Shown here piece by piece: positions 1 through 8,128 of a stretch of 64,000 bases of DNA (positions are counted from its first letter, which is position 1; the number at the start of each line of letters is the position of its first letter). The notes beneath the pieces were generated by a model. That model saw only the letters and a list, made by a program, of their open reading frames with translations, did no database searches and was not told the DNA's origin. Source of the DNA: Gp6-AA40 sp035711805 (GTDB lineage Bacteria; Acidobacteriota; Vicinamibacteria; Vicinamibacterales; UBA2999); assembly GCA_035711805.1 (NCBI GenBank), contig DASTBV010000192.1:19695-83694 (forward strand), read 5' to 3'. Both the position numbers and the translations under genes were made by a program.

Positions 1-1319
1 TCTGCCGCCGAGCCCCAGGTGGAGCGCGATTCGGCGTCGATGGCGGGCGGCGATGCCGCGAGCGTGGGGGAGGGTGCCGTAACAAGCGGGGGATCGGGGG
101 ATTCGATTTCGCCCACGGCATCATGTGAGCCGGCGGCCGCGTTTGCGCTCGTGTCGTCGATGAGTTCGGTGGCGCGATGCGGATCCGGTTGCGGGGTAGC
201 CGGAGCCGGACGTGCCGTGGAGTCCGGCTTCAGCGGGAAAAGTGACGCCTCGAGGCGATCCGGCACCGGCGCAGCCCGGCGCGGCTGTGCCGCCGGCGAA
301 TCGGAGCGCATGGCATCAGGATGCACCGCAGCAGGTATTGCGCCGGCCACCGGCTGCAGCACGCGGACGACGGTCGCCGACACCGCGGCCTCGACGATGC
401 GCAGCCGTGCGACACCGAGTGCCAGCACGACGAGCAGCACAACGACGAGGGCCGCGGCCCGGCGTCCCCACGCAGACGAAATGAAGTCCTTGAACAGAAG
501 CAGGCGCGCGACTCGTCGTGTGAGCCCGCTCGACGAAAGCGCGCCCGAGGCCAGCAGCACGTCGGACTGTGCAGCTCGAAGCGAGGCCAGCTTGACGAGG
601 CATGACGCATAGGACTTTGCCCCGCCCGCGACGGCCACGACCGTTTCATCGCACGCCAGCTCCTGTTCGATAGACAGACGGCGATCGAGCCACCAGATGG
701 CGGGATGCCATCCGGCCACCGCGCGGAGGAGGAGCTGTCCGATGTTTGCCAGGTCGTCGCGCCTCTGCACGTGCGCCCACTCGTGGATGACGACGCGATC
801 GAGCTCGTCGGCGTCAAGACGCGCGATGAGCGTTGGCGCCACCGCGATGACCGGGGTGCCGCAGCCGAACACGGCCGCTGCGCTCACGCGATCGGAAACG
901 GCCAGCCGCGCGGGCCGCCCGGTGTGACGCGCGCGGCGCCAGTACCCAAGCGAGGATTCGACCGCCGGTGAAAACGGCCGGCACCGTGCCCTGGCGCGGC
1001 GGACGACAACGATCGCGCGGGCGAGACGGACGCCGTAAATGCCCACCCAGACCGCCCAGGCCCCCGCGATCAGCGCGCTCGAGGTCCACCACGCAGCGGG
1101 AACCGTAAGGATCGCTGCGGCGTTGGAGGCCGCTGGAGCAACTGGTGACGCGGCAGCCATGGCGAGGGAAACCAGAGGCAGCACAACGACCACGAGCAGT
1201 GCGGCCCAACAGACGAGGCAGCGAACGGCGGCGCGGGCGCGATCGAGAAGGTGCAGCGTTCCCGCTGCCACGATCGCCACCACGCCACCCTGCCATAGCC
1301 AGTTCAACACTGCGTCCAC
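1..1319 (-). CDS. BlaR1-type M56 family peptidase/sensor, truncated by window edge
   Basis: Membrane metallopeptidase of the BlaR1/MecR1 (M56) class, which in known systems senses an envelope signal and inactivates the partner repressor BlaI. A GTG start at 1319 follows an AGGAGA ribosome site, and the frame stays open to base 1 (about 439 codons present; the C-terminus lies outside). Visible features are an N-terminal hydrophobic helix, a second helix around residues 30-50, a zinc-protease motif HEWAH at residues 179-183, and another hydrophobic helix after residue 270 followed by a Pro/Ser/Ala-rich periplasmic tail. It starts 9 bases after the BlaI stop codon on the same strand, so the two are one operon. 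Whether the C-terminal sensor domain binds beta-lactams cannot be seen. Near 219-240 its coding sequence carries a copy of a dispersed word (GTGGAGTCCGGCTTCAG) found again near 60920. Confidence 0.85.
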   Translation of the reverse strand, partial: MDAVLNWLWQGGVVAIVAAGTLHLLDRARAAVRCLVCWAALLVVVVLPLVSLAMAAASPVAPAASNAAAILTVPAAWWTSSALIAGAWAVWVGIYGVRLARAIVVVRRARARCRPFSPAVESSLGYWRRARHTGRPARLAVSDRVSAAAVFGCGTPVIAVAPTLIARLDADELDRVVIHEWAHVQRRDDLANIGQLLLRAVAGWHPAIWWLDRRLSIEQELACDETVVAVAGGAKSYASCLVKLASLRAAQSDVLLASGALSSSGLTRRVARLLLFKDFISSAWGRRAAALVVVLLVVLALGVARLRIVEAAVSATVVRVLQPVAGAIPAAVHPDAMRSDSPAAQPRRAAPVPDRLEASLFPLKPDSTARPAPATPQPDPHRATELIDDTSANAAAGSHDAVGEIESPDPPLVTAPSPTLAASPPAIDAESRSTWGSAA

Positions 1320-1328
1320 GGGCGTCTC

Positions 1329-1700
1329 CTATGCGTGGTCGATCAGTTCCTTGAGGCGCTTCAGCTCGGCCGCGTCGATCGTCTCGTCCTCGAGTACGTT
1401 CGACACGAGCAAGGTGGGGGAGCCGTCGAAAAGCCGGCGGGCGAGATGCCGCAGGGCGCGCCGGCGCGCCTGCGCCTGATCGACAAGCGGCCGGTAGACG
1501 AACGCGCGCGCAACCTTGTCGTGGGCCACGTAGCCCTTCGTCTCGAGGATCCGCAGGATCGTCTGCACGGTGCTGTAAGTCACCGGCCGTTTCTTCAGGG
1601 CGCCGACCACATCCGCCACGGTGGCGGCGTGACGTTCCCAGAGCACGCCCATGACGCGGGCTTCGGCGTCGGTGAGGGCGGGAGACTTGGTGCGAGCCAT
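1329..1700 (-). CDS. BlaI/MecI/CopY family transcriptional repressor
   Basis: A 123-residue winged-helix repressor. The N-terminal segment (LTDAEARVMGVLWERHAATV) and the following VTYSTVQTILRILETKGYV recognition region are typical of BlaI/MecI; the C-terminal half is the helical dimerisation part that M56 peptidases cleave or inactivate. The ATG at 1700 is preferred over an in-frame upstream ATG at 1736, because the family begins about five residues before the LTDAE motif. It is followed at once by the M56 sensor gene, the standard repressor-sensor pair. It probably represses its own operon through the repeats in 1709-1781, and those repeats also lie directly before the DUF3738 gene on the other strand. 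The inducer is unknown. Confidence 0.9.
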   Translation of the reverse strand: MARTKSPALTDAEARVMGVLWERHAATVADVVGALKKRPVTYSTVQTILRILETKGYVAHDKVARAFVYRPLVDQAQARRRALRHLARRLFDGSPTLLVSNVLEDETIDAAELKRLKELIDHA

Positions 1701-1708
1701 GTGTAATC

Positions 1709-1781
1709 TTAAAGAATTAAAAGTTACCAGAAGCACTGTAACGCTGGACGCGCGGCGTTGTCAATTAAAGAATTAAGAGTT
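1709..1781. promoter_or_regulatory. Candidate BlaI operator region with direct and inverted repeats
   Basis: This AT-rich island lies in GC-rich DNA between the divergent BlaI gene and the DUF3738 gene. The word TTAAAGAATTAA occurs twice (1709-1720 and 1765-1776, 56 bases apart), and the match extends to 17 bases with one difference. Between them lies an inverted repeat GTTAC-N10-GTAAC (1723-1742). BlaI-type repressors bind short dyads in their own promoters, so this is the natural operator. The assignment is inferred from position and symmetry only. Confidence 0.5.
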
Positions 1782-1839
1782 GGGCTTGAAAGCTCGCCAG
1801 ATGATGAAGGGCGCTACAATCCGGCGCGGAGGGCGAAAA

Positions 1840-2655
1840 GTGGCACGAGTGACCGGCGCCATGGTCGCAGTCGTGTTGTTGAGTGCCACGCTTGCCGGCC
1901 AACAAGGCGCCCCGACGTTTGAAGTCGCCTCCATCCGCCCCTCCGGTAACACAAACGCCGAAGACCACTCGGAGGTCCAACCGAGCGGCCAGTTCCTCGT
2001 AACGAACACGAGGCTTGCCGACCTGCTTCGAGTCGTGTTCGACGTGCAGCCCCATGAGCTCGTGTTTGGTGAGCGGCTGCCGTCGTGGGTCGACTCGGAA
2101 AGATGGGACATCATCGGCAAGGGCCCGCCGATCTCCGATGAGGTCGCGCAGCGGCCGCTCCTCTTGGCGATGATGCGGAACCTGCTCATCGAGCGGTTCA
2201 AGCTCGTGACGCGCCGAGAGGTGCGTGACGGTCCGGCTTACGCCCTTGTTGTCGCTCGAGCCGACCGAGGTCTGGGTCCACAGATGCGCCCTTCGACCGC
2301 CGACTGTGCGGCATTGGCAGCGGCATTCAAGGCTAGCGGCGCGAGGCGGACGCCGGATTCGCCGGTATGCGGCCTGAGCCGCCTGCGAGGCCGGTTCAGG
2401 GGAACTGGCGTCCGGCTCACCGAGCTTGTCCGCCTACTTGCTCCCGCAGCCGGGCGACCCGTGGTGGATGCGACAGGGCTGACCGGTGCCTTTGATCTCG
2501 ATCTGACATTCACGCCGGTTGACGCACCCGATCCGGCGGTTGGCGGGTCGTTGTTCACCGCCATTCAGGAACAACTCGGTTTGCGCCTCGAACCGCGACA
2601 GGCGCCGATGAACAGGTTAGTGATCGAGTCGGCGGAGCGCCCAACGCCAGACTGA
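1840..2655 (+). CDS. DUF3738 / TIGR03435 soil-associated exported protein (copy 1)
   Basis: Member of the TIGR03435 (DUF3738) family, which is expanded in soil Acidobacteria and has no known biochemical function. The GTG at 1840 is chosen because GGAGGG lies six bases upstream and it gives a clean signal peptide ending near LAGQQ; in-frame ATGs at 1801/1804 are possible but lack a ribosome site. Family marks are FEVASIRPS just after the signal peptide, then a 'LL..RFKL' segment followed by a 'YALVVARAD' segment, GRPVVDATGLTGAFDLDL, and the terminal 'QLGLRLEP......VIESAERPTPD'. About 271 residues, a normal length. The mature protein should be periplasmic or surface-exposed. Its position opposite BlaI suggests joint control. 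Confidence 0.85.
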   Translation: MARVTGAMVAVVLLSATLAGQQGAPTFEVASIRPSGNTNAEDHSEVQPSGQFLVTNTRLADLLRVVFDVQPHELVFGERLPSWVDSERWDIIGKGPPISDEVAQRPLLLAMMRNLLIERFKLVTRREVRDGPAYALVVARADRGLGPQMRPSTADCAALAAAFKASGARRTPDSPVCGLSRLRGRFRGTGVRLTELVRLLAPAAGRPVVDATGLTGAFDLDLTFTPVDAPDPAVGGSLFTAIQEQLGLRLEPRQAPMNRLVIESAERPTPD

Positions 2656-2658
2656 CCA

Positions 2659-2823
2659 GGCGATGGCGGCCGTGGTCGCAACACGTGGACCGATGGTGTG
2701 GTGATCGACTTCATGAACGTCGGGGTCGGCTCCCTGCGGACTGGAATCTTCAATGTGGCCGACGTTGCGATCATGCTCGGTGCGGCCATCCTCGTGAAGG
2801 CTGGCGGCGCAGGGTCACGTTGA
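2659..2823 (+). pseudogene. lspA: 3' remnant of lspA (lipoprotein signal peptidase)
   Basis: Translation in this frame ends with the C-terminal block of LspA: GVVIDFMNVGVGSLRTGIFN followed by VADVAIMLGAAILV and a stop at 2821. The VVDF and FNVAD motifs hold the catalytic aspartates of signal peptidase II. Nothing of the first 100 or so residues is present: the segment begins directly after the stop of the DUF3738 gene. It is therefore a 3' fragment, not a working gene. The rest of 2824-3028 shows no convincing coding or RNA signal. Confidence 0.65.
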
Positions 2824-3028
2824 GTGACGCCGGCCCGACGCGTTCTCACGTGCTTGATCTAATTAGTGGTGACCCTAGCCTTCGCCAGTTGGAACCAGGT
2901 CGCACAGTTGCTCAGCCAAATCGACGCACTCAGAAACGACGCATGAATGTAAGGATCGCGCGCGCCTCTCCTGAGTCGGCGGAACGAAGAGATCTACTTC
3001 GCCGACCGATCTCGTCTGGGTGCAGCGT

Positions 3029-3469
3029 TTAGGCGACGCCGAGTATCAGTTGCCCTCCAGGGCGAGGCGCATCGGCGCGAACCGCCGGATTTTCCAGGTT
3101 CGTAGTAACGCCGCTGGATGGTGTCGCTCGATTCAGGAGCAAAACAATAACAATCGGATAGCCGACCCCGTATAACAGCGCGTGCCCTCCCATTAGGCCG
3201 ATAGCGGCGCTGAAAACGCATACGGGGATCGACACGCTCGCCGACAGACGCGCGACCGCGCGACCGGCAATCCGCTTCATGCAGAGGAGCACGCCGGCGA
3301 CCAGGAGAAGAACCGCCGCGAGCACGCTGACCGCACTGATCAACAGCCGGAAGTAGTCACCCGCTTGCCAGAAGGGACCGGCGGCCATGATGCCTGCTTC
3401 GATCATCGGATCGGACGCGAGGATACCTAGCGCGCCAATCGGGCGAAAAACCCTGGCATCAAAGGACAT
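3029..3469 (-). CDS. Small multi-pass membrane protein, unknown function
   Basis: A 146-residue protein starting MSFDARVFRPIG at an ATG (3469) with a near-perfect GAGGAGG ribosome site five bases upstream. Three or four hydrophobic segments are visible (around YFRLLISAVSVLAAVLLLVA and VSIPVCVFSAAIGLMGGHAL, and further on), separated by short basic loops; the tail is Pro/Gly-rich. The layout resembles small uncharacterised DUF-type membrane proteins, but I recognise no family. It stands alone between the lspA remnant and the tRNA-Lys/tatC remnants, all of which lie in a patch of broken genes. Confidence 0.65.
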   Translation of the reverse strand: MSFDARVFRPIGALGILASDPMIEAGIMAAGPFWQAGDYFRLLISAVSVLAAVLLLVAGVLLCMKRIAGRAVARLSASVSIPVCVFSAAIGLMGGHALLYGVGYPIVIVLLLNRATPSSGVTTNLENPAVRADAPRPGGQLILGVA

Positions 3470-3564
3470 GTTTACCTCCTCAATCGAAGTCAGACACCGC
3501 TGATGAGGTTCGGTTCCTGCGACCCGGTGTAGAGAAAAACTGGTCAACTGAGAGAGGGAGAGCG

Positions 3565-3612
3565 GAGCCGCGAAGGAATCGAACCTTCAACCCGCAGATT
3601 AAGAGTCTGCGG
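3565..3612 (-). pseudogene. 3' half of a tRNA-Lys(CTT) gene
   Basis: Read on the minus strand, this has an anticodon stem GCAGA/TCTGC (3606-3610 with 3594-3598) around the loop CTCTTAA (anticodon CTT, 3601-3603). A regular T-arm GAAGG-TTCGATT-CCTTC (3572-3588) and the 3' acceptor strand GCGGCTC (3565-3571) follow. The matching 5' acceptor strand GAGCCGC and the D-arm are absent: the sequence upstream is the end of a tatC fragment. Such 3' tRNA halves are what tRNA-targeting integrases leave at the far end of an element. Confidence 0.75.
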
Positions 3613-3927
3613 ACGCGCTCCGGCGCCGCCATGCCTGATCGAGCACGGCGGCGGCCGCGACGAGGCGGAGATGCGGAACGGCCGGTCCCGCGGCCTTGCG
3701 CGGCGCCGCGAGCCACGCCACGGCGATGCTGATCACGTACATCGCCAGCATCGGCACGGCCAGCACGGTCTGCGTCCACGGGTCCGGCGAGGGCGTCAGC
3801 AGCGCCGCGGCAACGAAAATCAACAGGACGGCGTACCGGAAGCGGGTCCACAGGAAGCGCGCCGTGATCACCCGCAGCCGTGCGAGAAACAGCACGAGCG
3901 TCGGCAGCTGAAAGACCCCGGCCGCGC
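3599..3927 (-). pseudogene. tatC: 3' remnant of tatC (twin-arginine translocase subunit)
   Basis: This frame encodes the last two membrane segments of TatC: AAGVFQLPTLVLFLARLRVI, then a YAVLLIFVAAALLTPSPDPW-like block and VPMLAMYVISIAVAW. The FQLP and LTPSPDP positions match the conserved TatC core. The first four helices are missing; upstream, before the S9 peptidase stop at 3964, the homology ends without a start codon in this frame. The stop codon TAA (3599-3601) falls inside the anticodon loop of the tRNA-Lys fragment, so two relics are fused. A functional tatC must lie elsewhere, since a Tat substrate is present here (13777-15099). Confidence 0.7.
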
Positions 3928-3963
3928 ACGGTGTGATCTCGCCATGACCTGTCCTCCTGGAGG

Positions 3964-6135
3964 CTATTCGTACTTTCCCGCGTTCTTTCCGAGCAGGTAT
4001 TTGTCCATCCAGCCGACGATGTGCTGGAGACGCTCGACGCGATGCCAGGGTTTGCCGGAGCGCGAGAGCTCGTGCGTCTCGTCCGGAAACCGGATCATCA
4101 CCGTCGGCCGCTTCAGGTATTTGAGCGCCCGGAACAGCTGCTCGCCGCCGGCTGACGGCGGCGTGCGCCAGTCCTCGTCGCCGAGGATGAACATGATCGG
4201 CGTCTGGATGTTGCGGACGTAGGTGATCGGCGAGCGGGCGGCATACTCCTGTGGATCCTCGAAGGGTGCCTTGACGAACCACGACACGTTCGGCGTCCAG
4301 AAGTCGGAGGTGTACCAGAAGCCGGTCCAGTCCGAGATGTCCCGCTGCGACACGGCGGCCTTGAAGCGGTTCGTCTGCGTGACGACCCAGTTCGTCAGCA
4401 GGCCGCCCCCGCTGCCGCCCGTCACGCCCATGCGCGCCTCGTCGATATATCCACGCTTCAACAGCGCATCGACGCCGGCCATCAGATCCTTGTAGTCGTC
4501 GCCTGGATACTTGAACTGGATGATGTTGCCGAAGTCCTGACCATAGTTCGAGCTGCCGCGCGGGTTGGTGAACAGCACGACATAACCCTGCGCGGCCATC
4601 CACTGGAACTCGTGCGTGAAGGTGTTGCCGTACGCGGCGTGCGGTCCGCCGTGAATCTGCAGGACGAGCGGGTACTTCCGCGACGCCTCGAAGCCGGGCG
4701 GTTTCATGATCCAGCCCTGCATCGTGCGGCCGTCGAAGCTCGGGTAGGTGATCTCCTCCGGCTCGCTCAGTTGCAGCTGTCCGAAGAGCCGATCGTTGAA
4801 CGACGTCAGCCGCCGTGTCGCACGGCTCCCCGCGTTCAGCAGATGCAGGTCGCCGACCACGGTCTGCGTCGAGAGCACGAGGGCGACGTTCTCGCCGCGC
4901 GCATCCGCGGTGTACGCCATCACTTCCTGATTCCCGGTGGTGACTGCGTCCACTTTGCCCGTCGCGACGTCCACGCGCTTCATGTTCGCCGCGCCCTGCT
5001 CACCCGCCTTGATGAGGATGCTCGAGCCGTCGCGGCTCCAAACCGGCGCAGACGGAGAGCCGCCGCGGGGAGGACGCTGATCGCCCGCCAGGCCGCCATC
5101 GGCGTCGAAGTCATATGCGGCGGTCAGATTACTCGCCGTACCTGGCGTGTCCGCCTTCAGGCGGACCTCGGATGCGAGGGCGGCAACGAACAGATCGGGC
5201 TGGCTGTAGGACCGGGGCGGCGTACCCGTCAACGCACCGATGAACGCCACGCGCGATCCGTCGGCGGAGAGCGCGTAATCGCCGATCGGCCCATCGATGC
5301 TGACGCGGCGGACCACCTCGCCGCCGGTCGCCGGGACCGAATACAGGTCCGCGTCCTCCGGCCGGTACGACAGCTCCTTGTCGCGATTGGAGACGAAGTA
5401 CAACTGCTTCCCGTCCGGCGACCACTGAACATTGGCCTCGGTGAAGGTTCCGGAGGTAATCGGCCGCGGCGTGGCCGCCGGCCCGGCCGGATCGGAAATA
5501 GCGACCGTCCAGATGTGCGGCGGCCGTTGCGGGTCGATGTATCCCCAGTCGCCGACGGCGTTGGCGCGGTAGACCGGGTCGGTGATCACGCGCACATCGC
5601 TCTCACGCGGCCGGTCCTGTTTCTGTGCAAGGTCTTCTGCACGCGCGGTCGATGTAAACGCAATCGTGCGTCCGTCAGGTGACCACACCGGGTTGCCCGC
5701 ACCGCGTGGAATGTCGGTGATCTGGCGCGGCTCGCCGCCGTCAAGGGCGAGCACGAAGAGCTGGGGCGGCTGCGGACGGCCGTCGCGCTGTACGGACCGG
5801 ACGAACGCGAGCTGGCGGCCGTCGGGCGACCAGCGGGGGGCACTGTCCGCCGTGCCACGCGTCAGCTGTCGCGCGCTGTCGCGGCCATCCGCGGCAACGA
5901 CCCAGATGTCGGTGTCGTACGCGTCCGTCTTCTCGTTCGCCGTCACACGCACGAAGGCGACCTGCGAGCCGTCCGCGGAAATCTGCGGGTCGGCAACCCA
6001 GACGAATGCGAACAGGTCGCGCTCGGTCATCGAGCGCTTTTGCTGAGCCGCAGCCGGCAGGACGAGACAACAAACGGCAATCGCGGCAAGACGTGCGCGT
6101 GCCGACGCCCGTTTCAGTTGATTAACGCCTGTCAT
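3964..6135 (-). CDS. Exported S9 family acylaminoacyl-/dipeptidyl-peptidase
   Basis: A serine peptidase of the prolyl-oligopeptidase clan (S9B/C type), 723 residues, predicted to cleave short peptides in the periplasm. The start ATG at 6135 has GAGGA five bases upstream and gives a signal peptide ending LPAAAQQ. Residues about 30-470 carry the beta-propeller, with repeated 'WSPDGRQLAF'-like TolB motifs. The alpha/beta-hydrolase part follows, with LQIHGGPHAAYGN, the nucleophile elbow GGSGGG (Ser about 575), Asp about 655 in GDEDWRTPP and His about 688 in DETHELS, so the triad is complete. A dispersed palindrome (5149-5166) is read in frame as VRLKADT. The start lies 30 bases from the divergent kinase start. 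Confidence 0.92.
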   Translation of the reverse strand: MTGVNQLKRASARARLAAIAVCCLVLPAAAQQKRSMTERDLFAFVWVADPQISADGSQVAFVRVTANEKTDAYDTDIWVVAADGRDSARQLTRGTADSAPRWSPDGRQLAFVRSVQRDGRPQPPQLFVLALDGGEPRQITDIPRGAGNPVWSPDGRTIAFTSTARAEDLAQKQDRPRESDVRVITDPVYRANAVGDWGYIDPQRPPHIWTVAISDPAGPAATPRPITSGTFTEANVQWSPDGKQLYFVSNRDKELSYRPEDADLYSVPATGGEVVRRVSIDGPIGDYALSADGSRVAFIGALTGTPPRSYSQPDLFVAALASEVRLKADTPGTASNLTAAYDFDADGGLAGDQRPPRGGSPSAPVWSRDGSSILIKAGEQGAANMKRVDVATGKVDAVTTGNQEVMAYTADARGENVALVLSTQTVVGDLHLLNAGSRATRRLTSFNDRLFGQLQLSEPEEITYPSFDGRTMQGWIMKPPGFEASRKYPLVLQIHGGPHAAYGNTFTHEFQWMAAQGYVVLFTNPRGSSNYGQDFGNIIQFKYPGDDYKDLMAGVDALLKRGYIDEARMGVTGGSGGGLLTNWVVTQTNRFKAAVSQRDISDWTGFWYTSDFWTPNVSWFVKAPFEDPQEYAARSPITYVRNIQTPIMFILGDEDWRTPPSAGGEQLFRALKYLKRPTVMIRFPDETHELSRSGKPWHRVERLQHIVGWMDKYLLGKNAGKYE
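5149..5166. repeat. Dispersed palindrome GTCCGCCTTCAGGCGGAC inside the S9 gene
   Basis: An 8-bp stem with a TC centre, read in frame as part of VRLKADT in the beta-propeller. Relatives lie at 9967, 12498, 15237, 26135, 31907 and 60952. Confidence 0.8.
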
Positions 6136-6165
6136 CGATTCCTCGTACAATTTCGGACCCGCACG

Positions 6166-7992
6166 ATGGCTGCAGAGAACCCGGTGCGCGTCGGCGATCT
6201 GCTCGACGCCAAGTATCGAATCGAGTCGCTCGTCGGACAGGGCGGGATGGGTGCAGTCTATCGCGCGACGCACCTCCACACCACGCGGACCGTTGCCATC
6301 AAGGTGATCCGGCCACACCTGACCAGCCGGCCGGAGTTCGTCGAGCGTTTCCGGCGCGAAGCGGAGGCCGCCGGGCGGCTGCGCCACCCAAACGTCGTTG
6401 ACGTCACGGACTTCGGCTTTGCCGTGATAGACGACGGGCAGGTGGCGTACCTGGTGATGGAGTATCTGGATGGCTGCACGCTGTCGGACATCCTGGCCGA
6501 AGAGCCTCGTTTGCCGGTCAGTTGGACCGTCGACATCCTGGATCAGGTGGCCTCCGCGCTGGACGAGGCGCACCGGCAGGGAATCGTGCACCGCGATCTG
6601 AAGCCCGAAAACATCTGGCTCGAACCGAATCGCCGGGGCGGGTATACCGTCAAAGTTCTGGATTTCGGCCTCGTCAAGCTCGGACACCTCGCCGATCCGT
6701 CTGCCGCACTCAGTGGGCCGCCGCCGGAAGCGGTGCACCCGGAGGAGGGCGAGACGGTTTTCGTGCCGGCCGCGCAGGCCGATGCGGCGACGATTGCAAG
6801 TGACGTCCTCACGCAATTCGGTTCCGTCACGGGAACGCCGACCTACATGTCCCCCGAACAATGCCGCGGCGACGAGGTCGACGGCCGGTCCGACATTTAC
6901 AGCCTCGGGGTCATCGCGTACCGGTTGCTCGCCGGAGAGCCGCCGTTCACGGGTGACGCGGCGTGGGTGATGCGGCAGCATCTCACGGAGGCTCCCGCTC
7001 CCCTGCGGACGCGCGCACGTCACGTCCCCCGCGGTGTCGCCCGCGTCATCACGTCGGCGTTGGCGAAGGATCCGGCCGATCGACCGTCGCGGGCGGGTGG
7101 ATTCGCATCCGCACTCCGGGCTGCCGCTGAGGGAAGTGGGACGCTGCTGCGCCAGGCGCTGGCGCTGTACAGCGAGCGGTTCCCCGTGCTGCTGCGGCTG
7201 TCCCTTCTCGCGTATGTGCCGCTGATGATCGTTCTCGCTGGCCTCGCGATAATCGACGCGCAGGGCGGCGTCTCGGGGGCGACCGGTGCAGGCATCATCG
7301 CCGCGATGATCGCGCTGAACGTCGGCACCTACCTGACGATCCCGGCGATCGTCGCGCCGATCGTGTTCCAGGCGTTCGTCGCGCCGCTGCGCCCCGCATC
7401 ACTTCGCGATGCCTGGGCTGCCGTTCGACGCCGCTGGAAGCCGCTCGCATTGGCGACGGCAATGGTTGTGGCCATCACCGCGGCGTGGTCGCTTCTGCTG
7501 ATTGTTCCGGGCGTGATTGCCGCCGTCGCGTACGTGTTGTACGCGCCGGTCGTGGTCATGGAAGACTGCGGCGCGCGCGAGGCTCTCCGCCGCGCGCGGC
7601 GTCTGGCCGGGCGGGCGTGGAGCACCGTGGTCATCATTACGGCTTTGCATTTTGCCTTGCCGCTGGTGGTGTGGTTGTCCGCGGTTGACATGAACTTCGT
7701 GTTCAGGCTGGATGAGAACTGGCAGCCGCGGGAGCTGGGTTTCGCGATCGACGGCTCGTGGTCTTCGGCGATGTATCAGCTGCTCGATGTGTTTGTCGCG
7801 CCGCTCACGGCCACGATGACGGTTCTCTTGTATCTGAAATCACGACAGGCGGGCGGCGAGCTGCTGCAGGTGCCGCAGTCCGCTCCGGCAAGTCGTCATC
7901 TGAGTCGCTGGCAGCGGGCGATGCAGTCGCGCTCGCGTCCCTCGTCTGGAGCGCTCGTGGAACCGCCCACGCCGAGTCCGGCCGGCCGGTAG
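6166..7992 (+). CDS. Serine/threonine protein kinase with C-terminal membrane domain
   Basis: Hanks-type (PknB-like) kinase, 608 residues from ATG 6166. The kinase domain spans residues 17 to about 290. It has the glycine loop GQGGMGAVYRA (24-34), VAIKVI with the ATP lysine, HRDLKPEN (142-149), DFG (166-168) and the activation-loop end GTPTYMSPEQC; an insertion of about 50 residues between DFG and the GTPTYMSPE motif contains the acidic PEEGETVF segment. From about residue 330 several hydrophobic segments follow, including LSLLAYVPLMIVLAGLAI and AMVVAITAAWSLLLIVPGVI, resembling the membrane part of glycerophosphodiester-phosphodiesterase-like or DUF975 proteins rather than the usual single helix plus PASTA domains. 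The kinase therefore sits on the inner face of the membrane. Its target is unknown; the divergent S9 peptidase may share its promoter. Confidence 0.92.
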   Translation: MAAENPVRVGDLLDAKYRIESLVGQGGMGAVYRATHLHTTRTVAIKVIRPHLTSRPEFVERFRREAEAAGRLRHPNVVDVTDFGFAVIDDGQVAYLVMEYLDGCTLSDILAEEPRLPVSWTVDILDQVASALDEAHRQGIVHRDLKPENIWLEPNRRGGYTVKVLDFGLVKLGHLADPSAALSGPPPEAVHPEEGETVFVPAAQADAATIASDVLTQFGSVTGTPTYMSPEQCRGDEVDGRSDIYSLGVIAYRLLAGEPPFTGDAAWVMRQHLTEAPAPLRTRARHVPRGVARVITSALAKDPADRPSRAGGFASALRAAAEGSGTLLRQALALYSERFPVLLRLSLLAYVPLMIVLAGLAIIDAQGGVSGATGAGIIAAMIALNVGTYLTIPAIVAPIVFQAFVAPLRPASLRDAWAAVRRRWKPLALATAMVVAITAAWSLLLIVPGVIAAVAYVLYAPVVVMEDCGAREALRRARRLAGRAWSTVVIITALHFALPLVVWLSAVDMNFVFRLDENWQPRELGFAIDGSWSSAMYQLLDVFVAPLTATMTVLLYLKSRQAGGELLQVPQSAPASRHLSRWQRAMQSRSRPSSGALVEPPTPSPAGR

Positions 7993-8052
7993 TCGAGACG
8001 TCGCTGAATGGCCGGGCGCCCTGCTATCATCCAGCCGTAACGCGAAGTGTTT

Positions 8053-8107
8053 CGTGGCGCGGACCTTGTTAGGTCCGCGAAGCGCGCCTGACAAGGCGCG
8101 CTCCACG
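8053..8107. repeat. Palindromic intergenic element, double-hairpin type (copy C1)
   Basis: Outer arms CGTGG/CCACG enclose two inner hairpins, GCGGACCT-loop-AGGTCCGC and one built from GCGCGCCT with AGGCGCGC. It lies between the kinase stop and the metallo-hydrolase start. The same architecture recurs near 11375, twice in lhr (26430, 26901) and at 50046. It may act as a transcript terminator or processing site. Confidence 0.65.
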
Positions 8108-8128
8108 ATCGATACACCGGGAGGGTTG

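Noticed and set aside
2685..3032. A 115-codon plus-strand frame after the lspA remnant
   Set aside because: Translation is compositionally random and antisense or frame-shifted to the LspA-like segment; it ends in a region with no start or ribosome signals.
4612..5682. A 356-codon plus-strand frame opposite the S9 peptidase
   Set aside because: Arg/Val/Gly-rich shadow with no motif and no start context.
6136..7023. N-terminal extension of the S9 peptidase through the kinase region
   Set aside because: The frame happens to stay open, but the signal peptide and ribosome site place the start at 6135; the extension is antisense to the kinase catalytic core.
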